A stretch of 64,000 bases of DNA from Alteromonadaceae bacterium (GTDB taxonomy: Bacteria; Pseudomonadota; Gammaproteobacteria; Enterobacterales; Alteromonadaceae): contig JAESPQ010000054.1 in assembly GCA_016765535.1 (NCBI GenBank), positions 1-64,000 on the forward strand, read 5' to 3'. The stretch's first letter is position 1, and each line of letters starts with the position of its first letter. A program made the position numbers and the translations under genes. Of the stretch, positions 10,531 to 21,815 are shown piece after piece. The notes beneath the pieces were generated by a model that did no database searches, had not been told where the DNA came from, and was given only the letters and a program-made list of their open reading frames with translations.

Positions 10531-11379
10531 TCAGTCTTTACGTTCGAATCGAGAACTGCGTAAGCTATCTTTTACTTTCTTTAAATTATCTCTAAATTTT
10601 GCGCCGCGACGCAAGGTAAAACCTGTGGCCAAAATATCAATGAGTACTAATTGCGCAATTCGTGATGACATTGGCATATATAAATCAGTATCTTCTGCAA
10701 CTTCAATAGAGAGTACAATATGGCATTCTTTTGCTAAATGGGTACCATTTTGGGTGATACCAATAACGGTAGCGTCATTTTCTTTCGCTAAATGAGCGAC
10801 TTCTACTAATGATTTTGTTCGTCCAGTATGAGAAATAACAATAACCACATCACCTTGACGACTATTAATAGCACTCATTCGTTGCATTAATATGTCATCA
10901 AAATAAACCACAGGCACATTAAAACGAAAAAATTTATTTTGTGCATCATGAGCAACAACCGCAGAGGCACCGAGACCAAAAAATGAAATTTTATTGGCTT
11001 GTGTTAATAAGTCGACAGCACGATTAATATAATTTCCTGATAAACTTTTACGGGCTAAATCAAGATTAGCCATGGTTGATTCAAAGATTTTTTTAGTATA
11101 TTCATCAGCGCTATCGTTTTCATCAACATTGCGATTAACATAGGGTGTTCCTGTGGCTAAACTTTGCGCTAAATGCAATTTAAAATCAGGGTAACCTTTG
11201 GTATCTAAACGTCGGCAAAACCTATTAACGGTAGGTTCGCTGATGTTTGCTTGTTTTGCTAATGCCGCAATGCTGGCATGTATTACGGTACTTGGAGAAG
11301 CTAAAATAACCTCGGCAACTTTACGTTCAGACTTGCTAAACGTGTCTATTTCATTGGTGATCTTTTCTAATATGTTCAT
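10531..11379 (-). CDS. hexR: RpiR/HexR-family transcriptional regulator
   Basis: 282 aa; HTH_6 (EPTVNRFCRRLDTKGYPDFK) plus SIS domain; divergent from zwf, adjacent to pyk and ED genes. Confidence 0.93.
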   Translation of the reverse strand: MNILEKITNEIDTFSKSERKVAEVILASPSTVIHASIAALAKQANISEPTVNRFCRRLDTKGYPDFKLHLAQSLATGTPYVNRNVDENDSADEYTKKIFESTMANLDLARKSLSGNYINRAVDLLTQANKISFFGLGASAVVAHDAQNKFFRFNVPVVYFDDILMQRMSAINSRQGDVVIVISHTGRTKSLVEVAHLAKENDATVIGITQNGTHLAKECHIVLSIEVAEDTDLYMPMSSRIAQLVLIDILATGFTLRRGAKFRDNLKKVKDSLRSSRFERKD

Positions 11380-11434
11380 TTATACGACCCCAGATTTTTG
11401 AATGATTGTAATGTTTTTTCTAGTTGAGTAACAG

Positions 11435-11461
11435 AAATTATGAAATTTTATTTCATAATTT
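11435..11461. promoter_or_regulatory. Perfect 12-bp-arm inverted repeat in hexR/zwf intergenic region
   Basis: AAATTATGAAAT-TTT-ATTTCATAATTT. Confidence 0.75.
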
Positions 11462-11645
11462 GCAGCTAATATACTTCATTTTGATGAAAATTTGCAAATG
11501 TTTAATTAATAATCATCAATATTGATTGCTTTATGAGAGTAAACAGAAGGGTTTTAGCGTTTTAAAAGGTTATTTTAAATAATTCGTAATAAAATTACAA
11601 AAAGTTCTTTACTGAAAGCCTAACTCAGGATAAATTAGTCTAAAA

Positions 11646-11660
11646 TGTAGTTAAGTTACA
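11646..11660. promoter_or_regulatory. Candidate HexR operator upstream of zwf
   Basis: TGTAGTTAAGTTACA: TGTA...TACA palindrome resembling the published HexR-type motif (TGTAATnnnATTACA-like). Confidence 0.65.
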
Positions 11661-11686
11661 TATTGTTTCTGCTACTTAGTTTTTTA

Positions 11687-11726
11687 TTTTTGTTTTTTCT
11701 ATTATATTTTTGTTTTTTCTATTATA
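11687..11726 (+). repeat. Perfect tandem duplication of a 20-bp unit in zwf leader
   Basis: (TTTTTGTTTTTTCTATTATA)x2. Confidence 0.95.
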
Positions 11727-11746
11727 AGAGTTACGTTGAGATCCTT

Positions 11747-13219
11747 ATGAATAAATTAGATTGTCAGTTAGCGAGTGATATTGTTATTTTTGGTGCCGCA
11801 GGAGATCTGTCGCGTAGAAAGCTACTTCCTGCTTTATATCAATTAGAGCTTTCAGGTTTATTACACGACGATAGCCGCATTATTGGCGTTGCTCGTACCG
11901 ATCATGATGATCAATCTTTTAGCAAACTTATTGTTGAGAACTTAACTGAATTTGTAAAAGAAGGTTTAGACGAACACATTGTCGCTAAATTAGTACAACG
12001 TTTGAATTATCAAAAATTAGACTTTTCAACCACCGACGGTTTTAAAAATTTAGCAAAAATACTGGCTAAAGGTAATGATACGCGAGTTTATTATTTTTCT
12101 ACACCTCCTGCTATTTATGGCGCTATTTGTGATGGTTTATCCGCAAGTGATCTTATTACGGATAAAGACCGTGTGGTGATGGAAAAACCAATCGGTCATT
12201 GTTTAGAGTCTTCTAAAGAAATTAACGACCAAGTTTCTCGCTTTTTTAAAGAAAACCAAATTTATCGTATTGATCATTATTTAGGTAAAGAAACCGTACT
12301 GAATTTATTAGTTTTGCGTTTTGCTAATTCATTATTTACCACCAATTGGGATCATAACTGCATTGATCATGTGCAAATCACCATTGCTGAAAGCGTTGGT
12401 ATAGAAGGTCGTTGGGGCTTTTATGATGATGCAGGGCAAATGCGCGATATGATGCAAAATCATTTATTGCAAATTTTATCGTTAGTGGCAATGGAGCCAC
12501 CAGCTGATTTAAGTGCTGACAGTATTCGAGATGAAAAACTAAAAGTATTAAAAGCATTACGTCCGATTAATCGAGCCAATGTCAAAGAAAAAACAGTTCG
12601 TGGTCAATACAATGATGGCTTTTTAGCGGGAAAAGCAGTACCAGGTTATTTAAACGAAGAAGGTGCTAACGAAAATAGCCGCACTGAAACCTTTGTCGCT
12701 ATAAAAGCCGAAATAGATAACTGGCGTTGGGCTGGTGTGCCATTTTATTTACGTACGGGTAAACGTATGGCACAAAAACACAGTGAAATTGTTATTTACT
12801 TTAAAGAACAACCACACAACATCTTTAAAGATAGTTATACAGAATTACCAGCAAACAAACTTACTATTCGTTTACAGCCTGATGAAGGTATGGAATTACG
12901 GGTAATGAATAAGATCCCTGGTATCGCTTCACAAATGAATATTCAAGAAAATAAATTAGATTTGAGTTTTTCAAAAACCTATGCAGATACACGAGTGGTT
13001 GACGCTTATGAGCGTTTAATGCTGGAAGTATTAAATGGAAATCAATCATTATTTGTTCGTCGTGATGAAGTTGAACAGGCATGGCATTGGATTGACAGCA
13101 TTATAGATGCATGGCAAGCCAGTAATGAAAAACCAAAATCTTATGCGGCTGGTTCTTGGGGGCCAGTAGCATCAATTTCGTTAATTGCCCGTGATGATCG
13201 TCAATGGGATGAATCATGA
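11747..13219 (+). CDS. zwf: Glucose-6-phosphate 1-dehydrogenase
   Basis: MNKLDCQLASDIVIFGAAGDLSRRKLLPALYQLE...RIDHYLGKETVLNL; the ORF-track start at 11663 only adds low-complexity leader. Confidence 0.95.
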   Translation: MNKLDCQLASDIVIFGAAGDLSRRKLLPALYQLELSGLLHDDSRIIGVARTDHDDQSFSKLIVENLTEFVKEGLDEHIVAKLVQRLNYQKLDFSTTDGFKNLAKILAKGNDTRVYYFSTPPAIYGAICDGLSASDLITDKDRVVMEKPIGHCLESSKEINDQVSRFFKENQIYRIDHYLGKETVLNLLVLRFANSLFTTNWDHNCIDHVQITIAESVGIEGRWGFYDDAGQMRDMMQNHLLQILSLVAMEPPADLSADSIRDEKLKVLKALRPINRANVKEKTVRGQYNDGFLAGKAVPGYLNEEGANENSRTETFVAIKAEIDNWRWAGVPFYLRTGKRMAQKHSEIVIYFKEQPHNIFKDSYTELPANKLTIRLQPDEGMELRVMNKIPGIASQMNIQENKLDLSFSKTYADTRVVDAYERLMLEVLNGNQSLFVRRDEVEQAWHWIDSIIDAWQASNEKPKSYAAGSWGPVASISLIARDDRQWDES

Positions 13220-13911
13220 TAGCCATAAATGAATTTTCGTCAAAAACAGCATTAGATAGCACTTTTGCTGAACAAGTGGCACAACTATTAACGAGTGCCA
13301 TTAATAAAAAAGGGCGTGCCAGTATTGCGGTTTCAGGTGGTTCAACCCCAAAAGGCTTTTTTGCTGCATTATCGCAAAAAGATATTGCTTGGCACAAAGT
13401 TACCATAACGCTTGCTGATGAACGTTGGGTAGATGAAGACAGTGTTGCCAGTAATACTCGTTTAGTCAAAGAAAATTTATTACAAAATAAAGCCACACAA
13501 GCACAATTTTTTGAGTTGAAAATTGCCGAACAGTTAAATGTTGCTGCGTTAAAACAGCTTAATCAACAGGCTAAAGAACAAGTATTGCCATTTGATGTAC
13601 TCATTCTTGGTATGGGCGAAGACGGCCACACCGCCTCGTTATTTCCTTGTAGTGATGAAATAAATACTGCGTTATCAATAGAAAACAGCAATGCAGTAAT
13701 GAGTGTACAGCCTAAAACAGCACCACATTTACGTATTACTTTTACGCTAGCGGCACTATTGAAATCATCAGCAATATTCCTTCATATTTGCGGTAAAAAC
13801 AAACAGCAAGTATTACAGCAGGCATTAGCAAGTGATGATATTTTGGCTATGCCAATAAGAGCATTTTTACACGATAAAAATAGCACAACTAAGGTTATGT
13901 TTGCACAATAG
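13216..13911 (+). CDS. pgl: 6-phosphogluconolactonase
   Basis: 231 aa; SGGSTPKGFF, LADERWVDEDSVASN, LGMGEDGHTASLFP. Confidence 0.94.
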   Translation: MIAINEFSSKTALDSTFAEQVAQLLTSAINKKGRASIAVSGGSTPKGFFAALSQKDIAWHKVTITLADERWVDEDSVASNTRLVKENLLQNKATQAQFFELKIAEQLNVAALKQLNQQAKEQVLPFDVLILGMGEDGHTASLFPCSDEINTALSIENSNAVMSVQPKTAPHLRITFTLAALLKSSAIFLHICGKNKQQVLQQALASDDILAMPIRAFLHDKNSTTKVMFAQ

Positions 13912-13948
13912 CAAGCCTTATAAACTTAATTTAAGCAATAAAGAAGTT

Positions 13949-15790
13949 ATGATGAAAAATATAATGAAAGCAGAAATAGTAAAAATTACTCAGCGTATTA
14001 TTGAACGTAGTAAAGTTACCCGTCAAGCGTATTTAGCTAAAATTGCCGCCGCTAAATCAACCACGGTACACCGTGCCAGTTTATCTTGTGGTAACTTAGC
14101 GCATGGTGTTGCCGCTTGTGGGCAAGGCGATAAAAATAAATTACGTGGTTTAACTCATACTGACATTGCCATTATTTCATCATATAACGATATGCTCAGC
14201 GCACATCAACCTTATCAAACCTATCCAGATGTAATTAAAAAAGCCGTTGCCGATGCAGGTGGTGTTGCACAGTTTGCTGGTGGTGTGCCAGCGATGTGTG
14301 ACGGTGTTACTCAAGGTCAACCGGGCATGGAATTAAGCCTAATGAGCCGTGATGTTATTGCTATGGCAACCGCTGTTGGCTTATCTCATAACATGTTTGA
14401 TGGTGCAGTAATGTTGGGTATTTGCGATAAAATTGTCCCTGGTTTACTTATTGGTAGCTTAACCTTTGGTCATTTACCCACAGTGTTTATTCCTGCAGGA
14501 CCAATGCCATCAGGTATTCCTAATAAAGAAAAAGCACGTGTTCGCCAGCAATATGCTAAAGGAGAAGTTGACGAAAATGCCTTGTTTGAAGCAGAATCTG
14601 CCTCTTATCATAGTGCGGGTACTTGTACGTTTTTTGGTACGGCTAATTCAAATCAATTAGTAGTTGAAGTCATGGGTTTACATTTACCTGGCGCTTCGTT
14701 TGTTGCCCCTAATACCCCATTACGTGAAGCATTAACGCGAGCGGCAGCACGGCAAGTAACGCGTTTAACTGAACAAGCAGGTAACTATAAACCTGTGGGT
14801 AAAATAATTGATGAGCGCTCTATTGTTAATGCTATTGTAGCTTTATTAGCAACGGGCGGTTCAACTAATTTAACCATGCATATTATCGCTTTTGCAAAAG
14901 CGGCTGGCATTATCGTTAACTTTCAAGATTTTAATGATTTATCTGCTGCCGTACCACTATTAACTAAAATTTATCCAAATGGTCAAGCCGATATTAACCA
15001 CTTTCAACAAGCGGGTGGCATGGCGTTATTATTTAAAGAATTAATTAAAGCTGGTTTAGTCCATCAAGATGTTGAAACTATTTGTGGTACTGGTTTAGAG
15101 GCATACACTAAACAACCAGAACTTGATGATAACGGTGATGTGATATGGGTGGACAGTGTTGATGTTTCTGGAGATAGCGATGTAATTACTACCGCAGCAC
15201 AACCTTTTAAAGCTGATGGCGGTTTAAAAGTATTAAAAGGTAATTTAGGTATATCGGTATTAAAAACCTCTTCATTACGTGAAGGCAGTTTTGTTATTAA
15301 AGCGCCCGCTGTCGTGTTTGAAGACCAACATGAATTACAAGTTGCGTTTGATAACGGTGAACTTGAAAAAGATTTTGTTGCGGTTGTACGTTTTCAAGGA
15401 CCGAAAGCACGTGGTATGCCTGAATTACATAAATTAACACCACTACTTGGCGTATTACAAGATAAAGGTTTTAAAGTGGCGTTAGTAACTGATGGTCGTA
15501 TGTCGGGTGCTTCTGGTAAAGTCCCTGCGGCTATTCATTTATGCCCAGAAGCACTTGATGGTGGTTTGATCGCAAAAGTACAAACAGGTGACATGATCAA
15601 TGTTGATGGTGAAAGTGGTGAACTAACACTACTCGTTACTGATGACGAATTGGCGAGTAGAACGACGGCTAAATTTAATTTAAATGGTCATCATCAAGGC
15701 ATGGGACGCGAGTTATTTGGCTTTATGCGTCAAAATTTAAGTACTGCTGAAACCGGTGCCTGTTCATTATTTGCCGACAGTGACAGCTAA
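13949..15790 (+). CDS. edd: Phosphogluconate dehydratase
   Basis: Edd family: [52 protein letters not shown]. Start chosen at [14 protein letters not shown] open from 13901. Confidence 0.94.
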   Translation: MMKNIMKAEIVKITQRIIERSKVTRQAYLAKIAAAKSTTVHRASLSCGNLAHGVAACGQGDKNKLRGLTHTDIAIISSYNDMLSAHQPYQTYPDVIKKAVADAGGVAQFAGGVPAMCDGVTQGQPGMELSLMSRDVIAMATAVGLSHNMFDGAVMLGICDKIVPGLLIGSLTFGHLPTVFIPAGPMPSGIPNKEKARVRQQYAKGEVDENALFEAESASYHSAGTCTFFGTANSNQLVVEVMGLHLPGASFVAPNTPLREALTRAAARQVTRLTEQAGNYKPVGKIIDERSIVNAIVALLATGGSTNLTMHIIAFAKAAGIIVNFQDFNDLSAAVPLLTKIYPNGQADINHFQQAGGMALLFKELIKAGLVHQDVETICGTGLEAYTKQPELDDNGDVIWVDSVDVSGDSDVITTAAQPFKADGGLKVLKGNLGISVLKTSSLREGSFVIKAPAVVFEDQHELQVAFDNGELEKDFVAVVRFQGPKARGMPELHKLTPLLGVLQDKGFKVALVTDGRMSGASGKVPAAIHLCPEALDGGLIAKVQTGDMINVDGESGELTLLVTDDELASRTTAKFNLNGHHQGMGRELFGFMRQNLSTAETGACSLFADSDS

Positions 15791-16809
15791 TGACTAAAAT
15801 AATCCAAGTTAAAATCGAACAAGTTGTTAATATTGTTGCGGATATTGGCGGAACTAACATTCGTCTTGCCATTATAGATAACGCACAACAATTAACGAAA
15901 ATAGCTAGTTTTCAGTGTCGTGACTTTGATTCATTAGCCGCGGTTTTAGCACATTATTTTGCTGAGCAAAAATTGAGTAATAAAACCATTAATGCTTGTT
16001 TAGCCATTGCTTGTCCTGTTGAAAATGATCAAGTCGTGATGACTAATATGTCATGGAGCTTTTCAAAGCAGGCATTAAAAGACACTCTTAAGTTAAATAA
16101 TTTATGGTTGATCAACGATTATACCGCGATTGCTCATGCTATTCCGCAATTAACTCATGAACAAAAAATACAAATTGGCGGTGGTAATACCGTTGTTAAC
16201 AAACCTATTGCGGTTTGTGGTCCTGGTACTGGTTTAGGTGTTGCTAATTTAGTTAATATTGATGATAAATGGGTTTGTTTAAGTGGCGAGGGCGGCCATG
16301 CTGATTTTGCGCCTGTTAATGAAGAACAAGTACAACTATTACAATTTTTATTTACTAAATATCATCATGTTTCGACTGAACAATTATTGTCTGGTTTAGG
16401 TTTAGAGCAAATATTTCAAGCATTAATCGCCATTAATAGTCTTGATATAAAGCCCTTGTCAGCAACCGAGATATCACAAAATGCAATTAACAATAGCTGT
16501 GAGACTTCACTACTCGCGTTACAACATTTTTGTAAAATTCTCGGTAGTTTTGCGGGTAACTTAGCGTTAACTGGTGGTAGTTTCGGCGGTGTTTATATTG
16601 CTGGCGGCATAGTACCAAGATTTATTGAGTTTTTTAAAAATAGTGGTTTTAGAAAGTGTTTTGAGCAAAAAGGGCGTTTTTCTAATTACAACCAAAATAT
16701 ACCAACGTTTGTGATCACCGAATCACAACCGGGCTTGTTAGGCGCTTGTGCCTATCTTTGCCAACAATTATCAATTACGCGTCAAGTTTCGCAACCAATA
16801 ATGAAATAA
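15790..16809 (+). CDS. glk: Glucokinase
   Basis: 339 aa; VADIGGTNIRLA, CGPGTGLGVA, EGGHADFAP. Confidence 0.94.
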   Translation: MTKIIQVKIEQVVNIVADIGGTNIRLAIIDNAQQLTKIASFQCRDFDSLAAVLAHYFAEQKLSNKTINACLAIACPVENDQVVMTNMSWSFSKQALKDTLKLNNLWLINDYTAIAHAIPQLTHEQKIQIGGGNTVVNKPIAVCGPGTGLGVANLVNIDDKWVCLSGEGGHADFAPVNEEQVQLLQFLFTKYHHVSTEQLLSGLGLEQIFQALIAINSLDIKPLSATEISQNAINNSCETSLLALQHFCKILGSFAGNLALTGGSFGGVYIAGGIVPRFIEFFKNSGFRKCFEQKGRFSNYNQNIPTFVITESQPGLLGACAYLCQQLSITRQVSQPIMK

Positions 16810-16820
16810 ATAGAGGATTT

Positions 16821-17492
16821 ATGAGTTTACCTAATCAATCAACTAACCCAATAGCTAACCAATGGCAAATATCATCTAAAGATTTATTTGCACTGGGAAA
16901 AATTGTTCCCGTGTTAGTTATTAAAGACGTTGCGGACGCACTACCGATTGCAGAAGCTATTTTACAATCGGGTATAAAGATACTTGAAGTAACCTTGCGT
17001 ACACCGTCTGCATTAGCCGTCATTAAAGAAATCGCCACCCATTTACCACAAGCGATTATTGGTGCTGGTACGGTGACTAATGCGCAAATGCTACAACAAG
17101 CGAGTGATGCGGGCGCTAAATTTGCGATAAGTCCAGGGCTAACTAAAGACTTATTAAAAGCTGGGCAAGAAGGTGATATTGCCTTGATCCCTGGGATCTC
17201 TTCAATCTCTGAGTTAATGGATGGTATTGATTATGGTTATGATCATTTAAAATTTTTCCCTGCAGAGGCATCAGGTGGTGTAAAAGCAATTAAATCTATT
17301 GGTGGTCCATTTCCAGACATTAAATTTTGTCCAACGGGTGGCATTAACATCAATAATATTAATGATTATTTAGCGTTATCGAATGTTGCTTGCTGTGGTG
17401 GTTCTTGGTTAGTGACCGATGAATTAGTAAAAAATAAAGATTGGGCAGGAATTACCACGTTGTGTAATGAGGCATTATTAAAAATAAAATAA
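16821..17492 (+). CDS. eda: KDPG/KHG aldolase
   Basis: ILEVTLRTPSALAVIKEI, IGAGTVTNAQML, KFFPAEASGG, CPTGGI. ATG at 16821 preferred over 16746. Confidence 0.94.
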   Translation: MSLPNQSTNPIANQWQISSKDLFALGKIVPVLVIKDVADALPIAEAILQSGIKILEVTLRTPSALAVIKEIATHLPQAIIGAGTVTNAQMLQQASDAGAKFAISPGLTKDLLKAGQEGDIALIPGISSISELMDGIDYGYDHLKFFPAEASGGVKAIKSIGGPFPDIKFCPTGGININNINDYLALSNVACCGGSWLVTDELVKNKDWAGITTLCNEALLKIK

Positions 17493-17555
17493 TAACGTAT
17501 TTACTTGATTAAAAACTTTTTGCGCTAATATTTACTATTCGAATAGCTAAAGTAC

Positions 17556-17586
17556 AAAAGCCAAATGAACACTCATTTGGCTTTTT
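17556..17586 (+). terminator. Rho-independent terminator after eda
   Basis: AAAAGCCAAATGA-ACAC-TCATTTGGCTTTTT. Confidence 0.85.
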
Positions 17587-17649
17587 GCTTTATAATGCTT
17601 TAATTTATAGCACTTTAATTTCAACGTTATAATTTTAAGGAAAAATATT

Positions 17650-18108
17650 TTGATAAATACATGGTTAGTAAATCGTTTACTTATTACTACTGGCTGCATC
17701 GCCATACTGACAGCTCTATGGCATTTATTGTGTATTTTTGGAGGCTTGAATTGGTTTGTTTTTGCACGTGCGCCTAGTATTGTTATTCAATCGGTGCAGC
17801 AAGGAACATTATTAGCGCCAATTTTGACAATAATTATTGCTTTGTTAATGTTTATTAGTGCTCTGTATGCGTTTTCTTGTGCAGGTATCATAAGAAAATT
17901 ACCTTGGCTAAAAACTGCAACTATAACCATTTCATTCTTATGTTTATTACGTGTTATTTTGGTAGTTCCTCTGTTATGGGTAAATCATTTTAATGATCTG
18001 TGGCAAGTTATAGCAACAACACTATGGTTATTTGTTGGAATGAGTTTTTTATTCGCTGTTATTAACTTATTTAGTGAAAGTAGCTTTATTAATAACAGAA
18101 TGCTGTAA
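17650..18108 (+). CDS. Small multi-pass membrane protein of unknown function
   Basis: 152 aa with about four hydrophobic segments; TTG start. Confidence 0.6.
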   Translation: MINTWLVNRLLITTGCIAILTALWHLLCIFGGLNWFVFARAPSIVIQSVQQGTLLAPILTIIIALLMFISALYAFSCAGIIRKLPWLKTATITISFLCLLRVILVVPLLWVNHFNDLWQVIATTLWLFVGMSFLFAVINLFSESSFINNRML

Positions 18109-18110
18109 GC

Positions 18111-18141
18111 AAAAAGCCAATCATAATGATTAGCTTTTTAG
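18111..18141. terminator. Bidirectional hairpin terminator
   Basis: AAAAAGCCAATCA-TAA-TGATTAGCTTTTT between convergent genes. Confidence 0.8.
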
Positions 18142-18166
18142 TCAATTATTTAATTAAAATGAGCAA

Positions 18167-19216
<1,050 letters not shown>

Positions 19217-19417
19217 TTATCTGAAAATAGTATTTTTGAAAAGACAAAACATTATGTTGTAAAATTACACCAAAATAGCGAAATATCAAGCTTTTTCTGT
19301 AATTTTTAGTCACTTTGGTGTGTTTTTGAAATAATTATTTAGAATGTTTACGTAAATTTTGCTGATTTTCTTTGTTTTTTTTGCAAACTGGCATGCTTTG
19401 TCTTAAGTGTCGTGATA

Positions 19418-19445
19418 AAATGATCATAACGCATCCTGATCATTT
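19418..19445. promoter_or_regulatory. Inverted repeat in gap/gnd divergent intergenic region
   Basis: AAATGATCA-taacgcatcc-TGATCATTT. Confidence 0.5.
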
Positions 19446-19547
19446 AAATATTACCGTACCTTAATTGAACTTTAGTTTTGCATTATGGTTTTGTTTTAGT
19501 GCTTTGTTTATTTAAACGATACAACTATAAAAATACAGAATAAATTT

Positions 19548-21089
19548 ATGAATAATGACTCAACTTTATGTGATATAGGCTTTATCGGCCTAGGTGTTAT
19601 GGGCAAAAATTTAGTGTTAAATCTTGCTGATAATGGTTATAGCATCGCCGCTTTTGATTTAGATAATGAAAAAGTGTCAGCAATTATCAAGCAAGATGCT
19701 TTGGAAAATACCACAGCTACAGCACGTGTGGTTGCCTGTTCTTCTTACACTGAATTACTCTCTAAATTAAAAACACCACATTTAATTGTGTTATCAGTGC
19801 CTGCTGGTAGCCCCGTAGATCAAGTGTGTGAAAGTTTGATCGCTGCGGGTATTCAAGGCGATGATATTGTGATTGATACTGGTAATAGTTTATGGGTTGA
19901 TACCGTTGCCCGAGAAAAAAGCTATAAAAATAATTTTATCTTTTTTTCTTCTGCTGTTTCTGGTGGTGAAGTGGGCGCACGTTTTGGCCCATCATTAATG
20001 CCAAGCGGCTCTCCTTATGCGTGGACGCGTATCAAACCAATTTGGCAAGCCATTGCGGCAAAAGTTGATGCAAAAACAGGTAAACCGTTAGAGCGCACTA
20101 AAGCAGGAGAAGTGATTAATGAAGGTGAGCCTTGTGCTACTTATATTGGTCCTGCAGGCGCAGGGCATTATGTAAAAATGGTGCACAATGGTATTGAATA
20201 TGCTGATATGCAAATTATTTGTGAAGCCTATCATATGCTGCGCGTCGGCTTAAAGATGTCACCTGCGCAAATTGCTGATATTTTTGCACAATGGAATAAA
20301 GGCGTATTAGATAGTTATTTAATGGAGATATCGGTAGAGGTATTGCGTCATAAAGCACCTGATAGCGAAATTCCTTTAGTCGATCTTATTTTAGATAAAG
20401 CAGGGCAAAAAGGTACCGGATTATGGACAGCAATGAGTAGCCTTGAAGTAGGCTGCCCTGCACCTACTATTGCACAAGCAGTATACGCACGTTCTATTTC
20501 ATCATTTAAGTCATTACGTATCGAAGCCGCAAGTATTTATACCGACACTAATAAGATAGAAATGTCAGCGGAGCAACAAAAAACGTTTATTGATAATTTA
20601 CATGACGCCATTTATTGCGCCAAAATTTGTGCTTACGCACAAGGTTTTCAATTAATGAAACTTGCGGGCAAAGAACATGGTTGGACACTTGATTTTGCGG
20701 GTATTGCTAAAATTTGGCGTGCGGGTTGTATTATTCGTGCGGTATTTTTGCAATCGATCACCGCCGCATATGAGCGTAATGAAAATTTAGAAAACTTACT
20801 GCTTGATGACTATTTTGCTGAGCAGCTTAATAAATATCAACAAAATTGGCGTCAATCGGTTGCTAATGCTACTTTAATGGGCATACCTATTGCGGCTATT
20901 TCATCTTCATTAGCTTATTTTGATACGATGCGAACAGCCGTTTTACCGGCTAATTTATTGCAAGGTCAACGTGATTATTTTGGCGCACATACCTTTGAAC
21001 GTATTGATAAACCTCAGGGTAAAAAATACCATGTAGAATGGTCAAGCGAGCAACGTAAAATTATTGCTATTGAGTCAAACCCAAGTTAA
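19548..21089 (+). CDS. gnd: NADP-dependent 6-phosphogluconate dehydrogenase
   Basis: 513 aa; IGFIGLGVMGKNLVLNLADNGY, FFSSAVSGGEVGARFGPSLMPSG, YVKMVHNGIEYADMQ. Confidence 0.95.
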   Translation: MNNDSTLCDIGFIGLGVMGKNLVLNLADNGYSIAAFDLDNEKVSAIIKQDALENTTATARVVACSSYTELLSKLKTPHLIVLSVPAGSPVDQVCESLIAAGIQGDDIVIDTGNSLWVDTVAREKSYKNNFIFFSSAVSGGEVGARFGPSLMPSGSPYAWTRIKPIWQAIAAKVDAKTGKPLERTKAGEVINEGEPCATYIGPAGAGHYVKMVHNGIEYADMQIICEAYHMLRVGLKMSPAQIADIFAQWNKGVLDSYLMEISVEVLRHKAPDSEIPLVDLILDKAGQKGTGLWTAMSSLEVGCPAPTIAQAVYARSISSFKSLRIEAASIYTDTNKIEMSAEQQKTFIDNLHDAIYCAKICAYAQGFQLMKLAGKEHGWTLDFAGIAKIWRAGCIIRAVFLQSITAAYERNENLENLLLDDYFAEQLNKYQQNWRQSVANATLMGIPIAAISSSLAYFDTMRTAVLPANLLQGQRDYFGAHTFERIDKPQGKKYHVEWSSEQRKIIAIESNPS

Positions 21090-21130
21090 TTTACCAATAT
21101 ATTAAGGTATTAATATTGATAAATTAACAA

Positions 21131-21183
21131 GGTGGGCATTCGTTCCTCATGCTCCACCCTACAGTAGGGTGTATATGCCCACC
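21131..21183. repeat. Palindromic REP-like element with TGTAGG core
   Basis: GGTGGGCAT...CACCCTACaGTAGGGTG...ATGCCCACC nested inverted repeats. Confidence 0.75.
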
Positions 21184-21208
21184 TCATTAAATTAATACTT
21201 ATTTAGGG

Positions 21209-21592
21209 ATGATAACTATGACCGATCATTATAAACAAACACTGTCACTTGAAGCGTACAAAGTATGCCGTTTAGCGGCAACAGAGCAACCATTTTCAGG
21301 AAAATATAATGATCACTGGCTAACAGGCACTTACCACTGTGCCTGCTGCCAGCAAGCTTTATTTTTATCTAGTACTAAGTTTAATGCCGGTTGTGGTTGG
21401 CCCAGTTTTTATGCAGGTATAGATAAACAAATCAAAGAAATCTCCGATACTGCTCATGGTATGCAACGTGTTGAAATACAATGTATTCATTGCCAGTCTC
21501 ATTTAGGTCATGTTTTTGACGATGGCCCTGCACCAACAGGTAAACGCCACTGTGTTAATTCATTAAGTTTGCAGTTTATTAGCGACAAATAG
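21209..21592 (+). CDS. msrB: Peptide-methionine (R)-S-oxide reductase
   Basis: CxxC pairs, CGWPSFYAGI, HLGHVFDDGPAPTGKRHCVNSLSL. Confidence 0.94.
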   Translation: MITMTDHYKQTLSLEAYKVCRLAATEQPFSGKYNDHWLTGTYHCACCQQALFLSSTKFNAGCGWPSFYAGIDKQIKEISDTAHGMQRVEIQCIHCQSHLGHVFDDGPAPTGKRHCVNSLSLQFISDK

Positions 21593-21815
21593 AATTTCAA
21601 ACTACTTTAGTCGAATTTCTATAAATTTATTTTTATTATAAAGTTTGTAAGTGGTGGTGAATTATTACAACTTGCATTACAATATGCGCCGACTATTTCA
21701 TCAAGCATTATTTTATTCATGCTGATTTTAGCAGTACCTTCTTTCTATCGACTGCTGTAAAAATGGATAAAAAATGACTTAACTGTTTAACCCAATTATA
21801 TAAAAGGTTTACTTT

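Noticed and set aside
11663-11746. Upstream N-terminal extension of zwf
   Set aside because: Low-complexity F/L/Y-rich translation of the 20-bp tandem repeat leader; the real start is most likely ATG at 11747.
13101-13496. 131-aa minus-strand ORF
   Set aside because: Antisense to zwf/pgl, with no recognisable domain.
13901-13948. N-terminal extension of edd and overlap with pgl
   Set aside because: Overlaps the pgl end, and the conserved Edd sequence starts later; start probably at 13949-13964.
16746-16820. N-terminal extension of eda inside glk
   Set aside because: Out-of-frame glk sequence; ATG at 16821 is preceded by a ribosome-binding-like AGAGGA.
17535-17546. CTATTCGAATAG 12-bp palindrome after eda
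   Set aside because: Short and AT-rich, next to a terminator; too weak to call regulatory.
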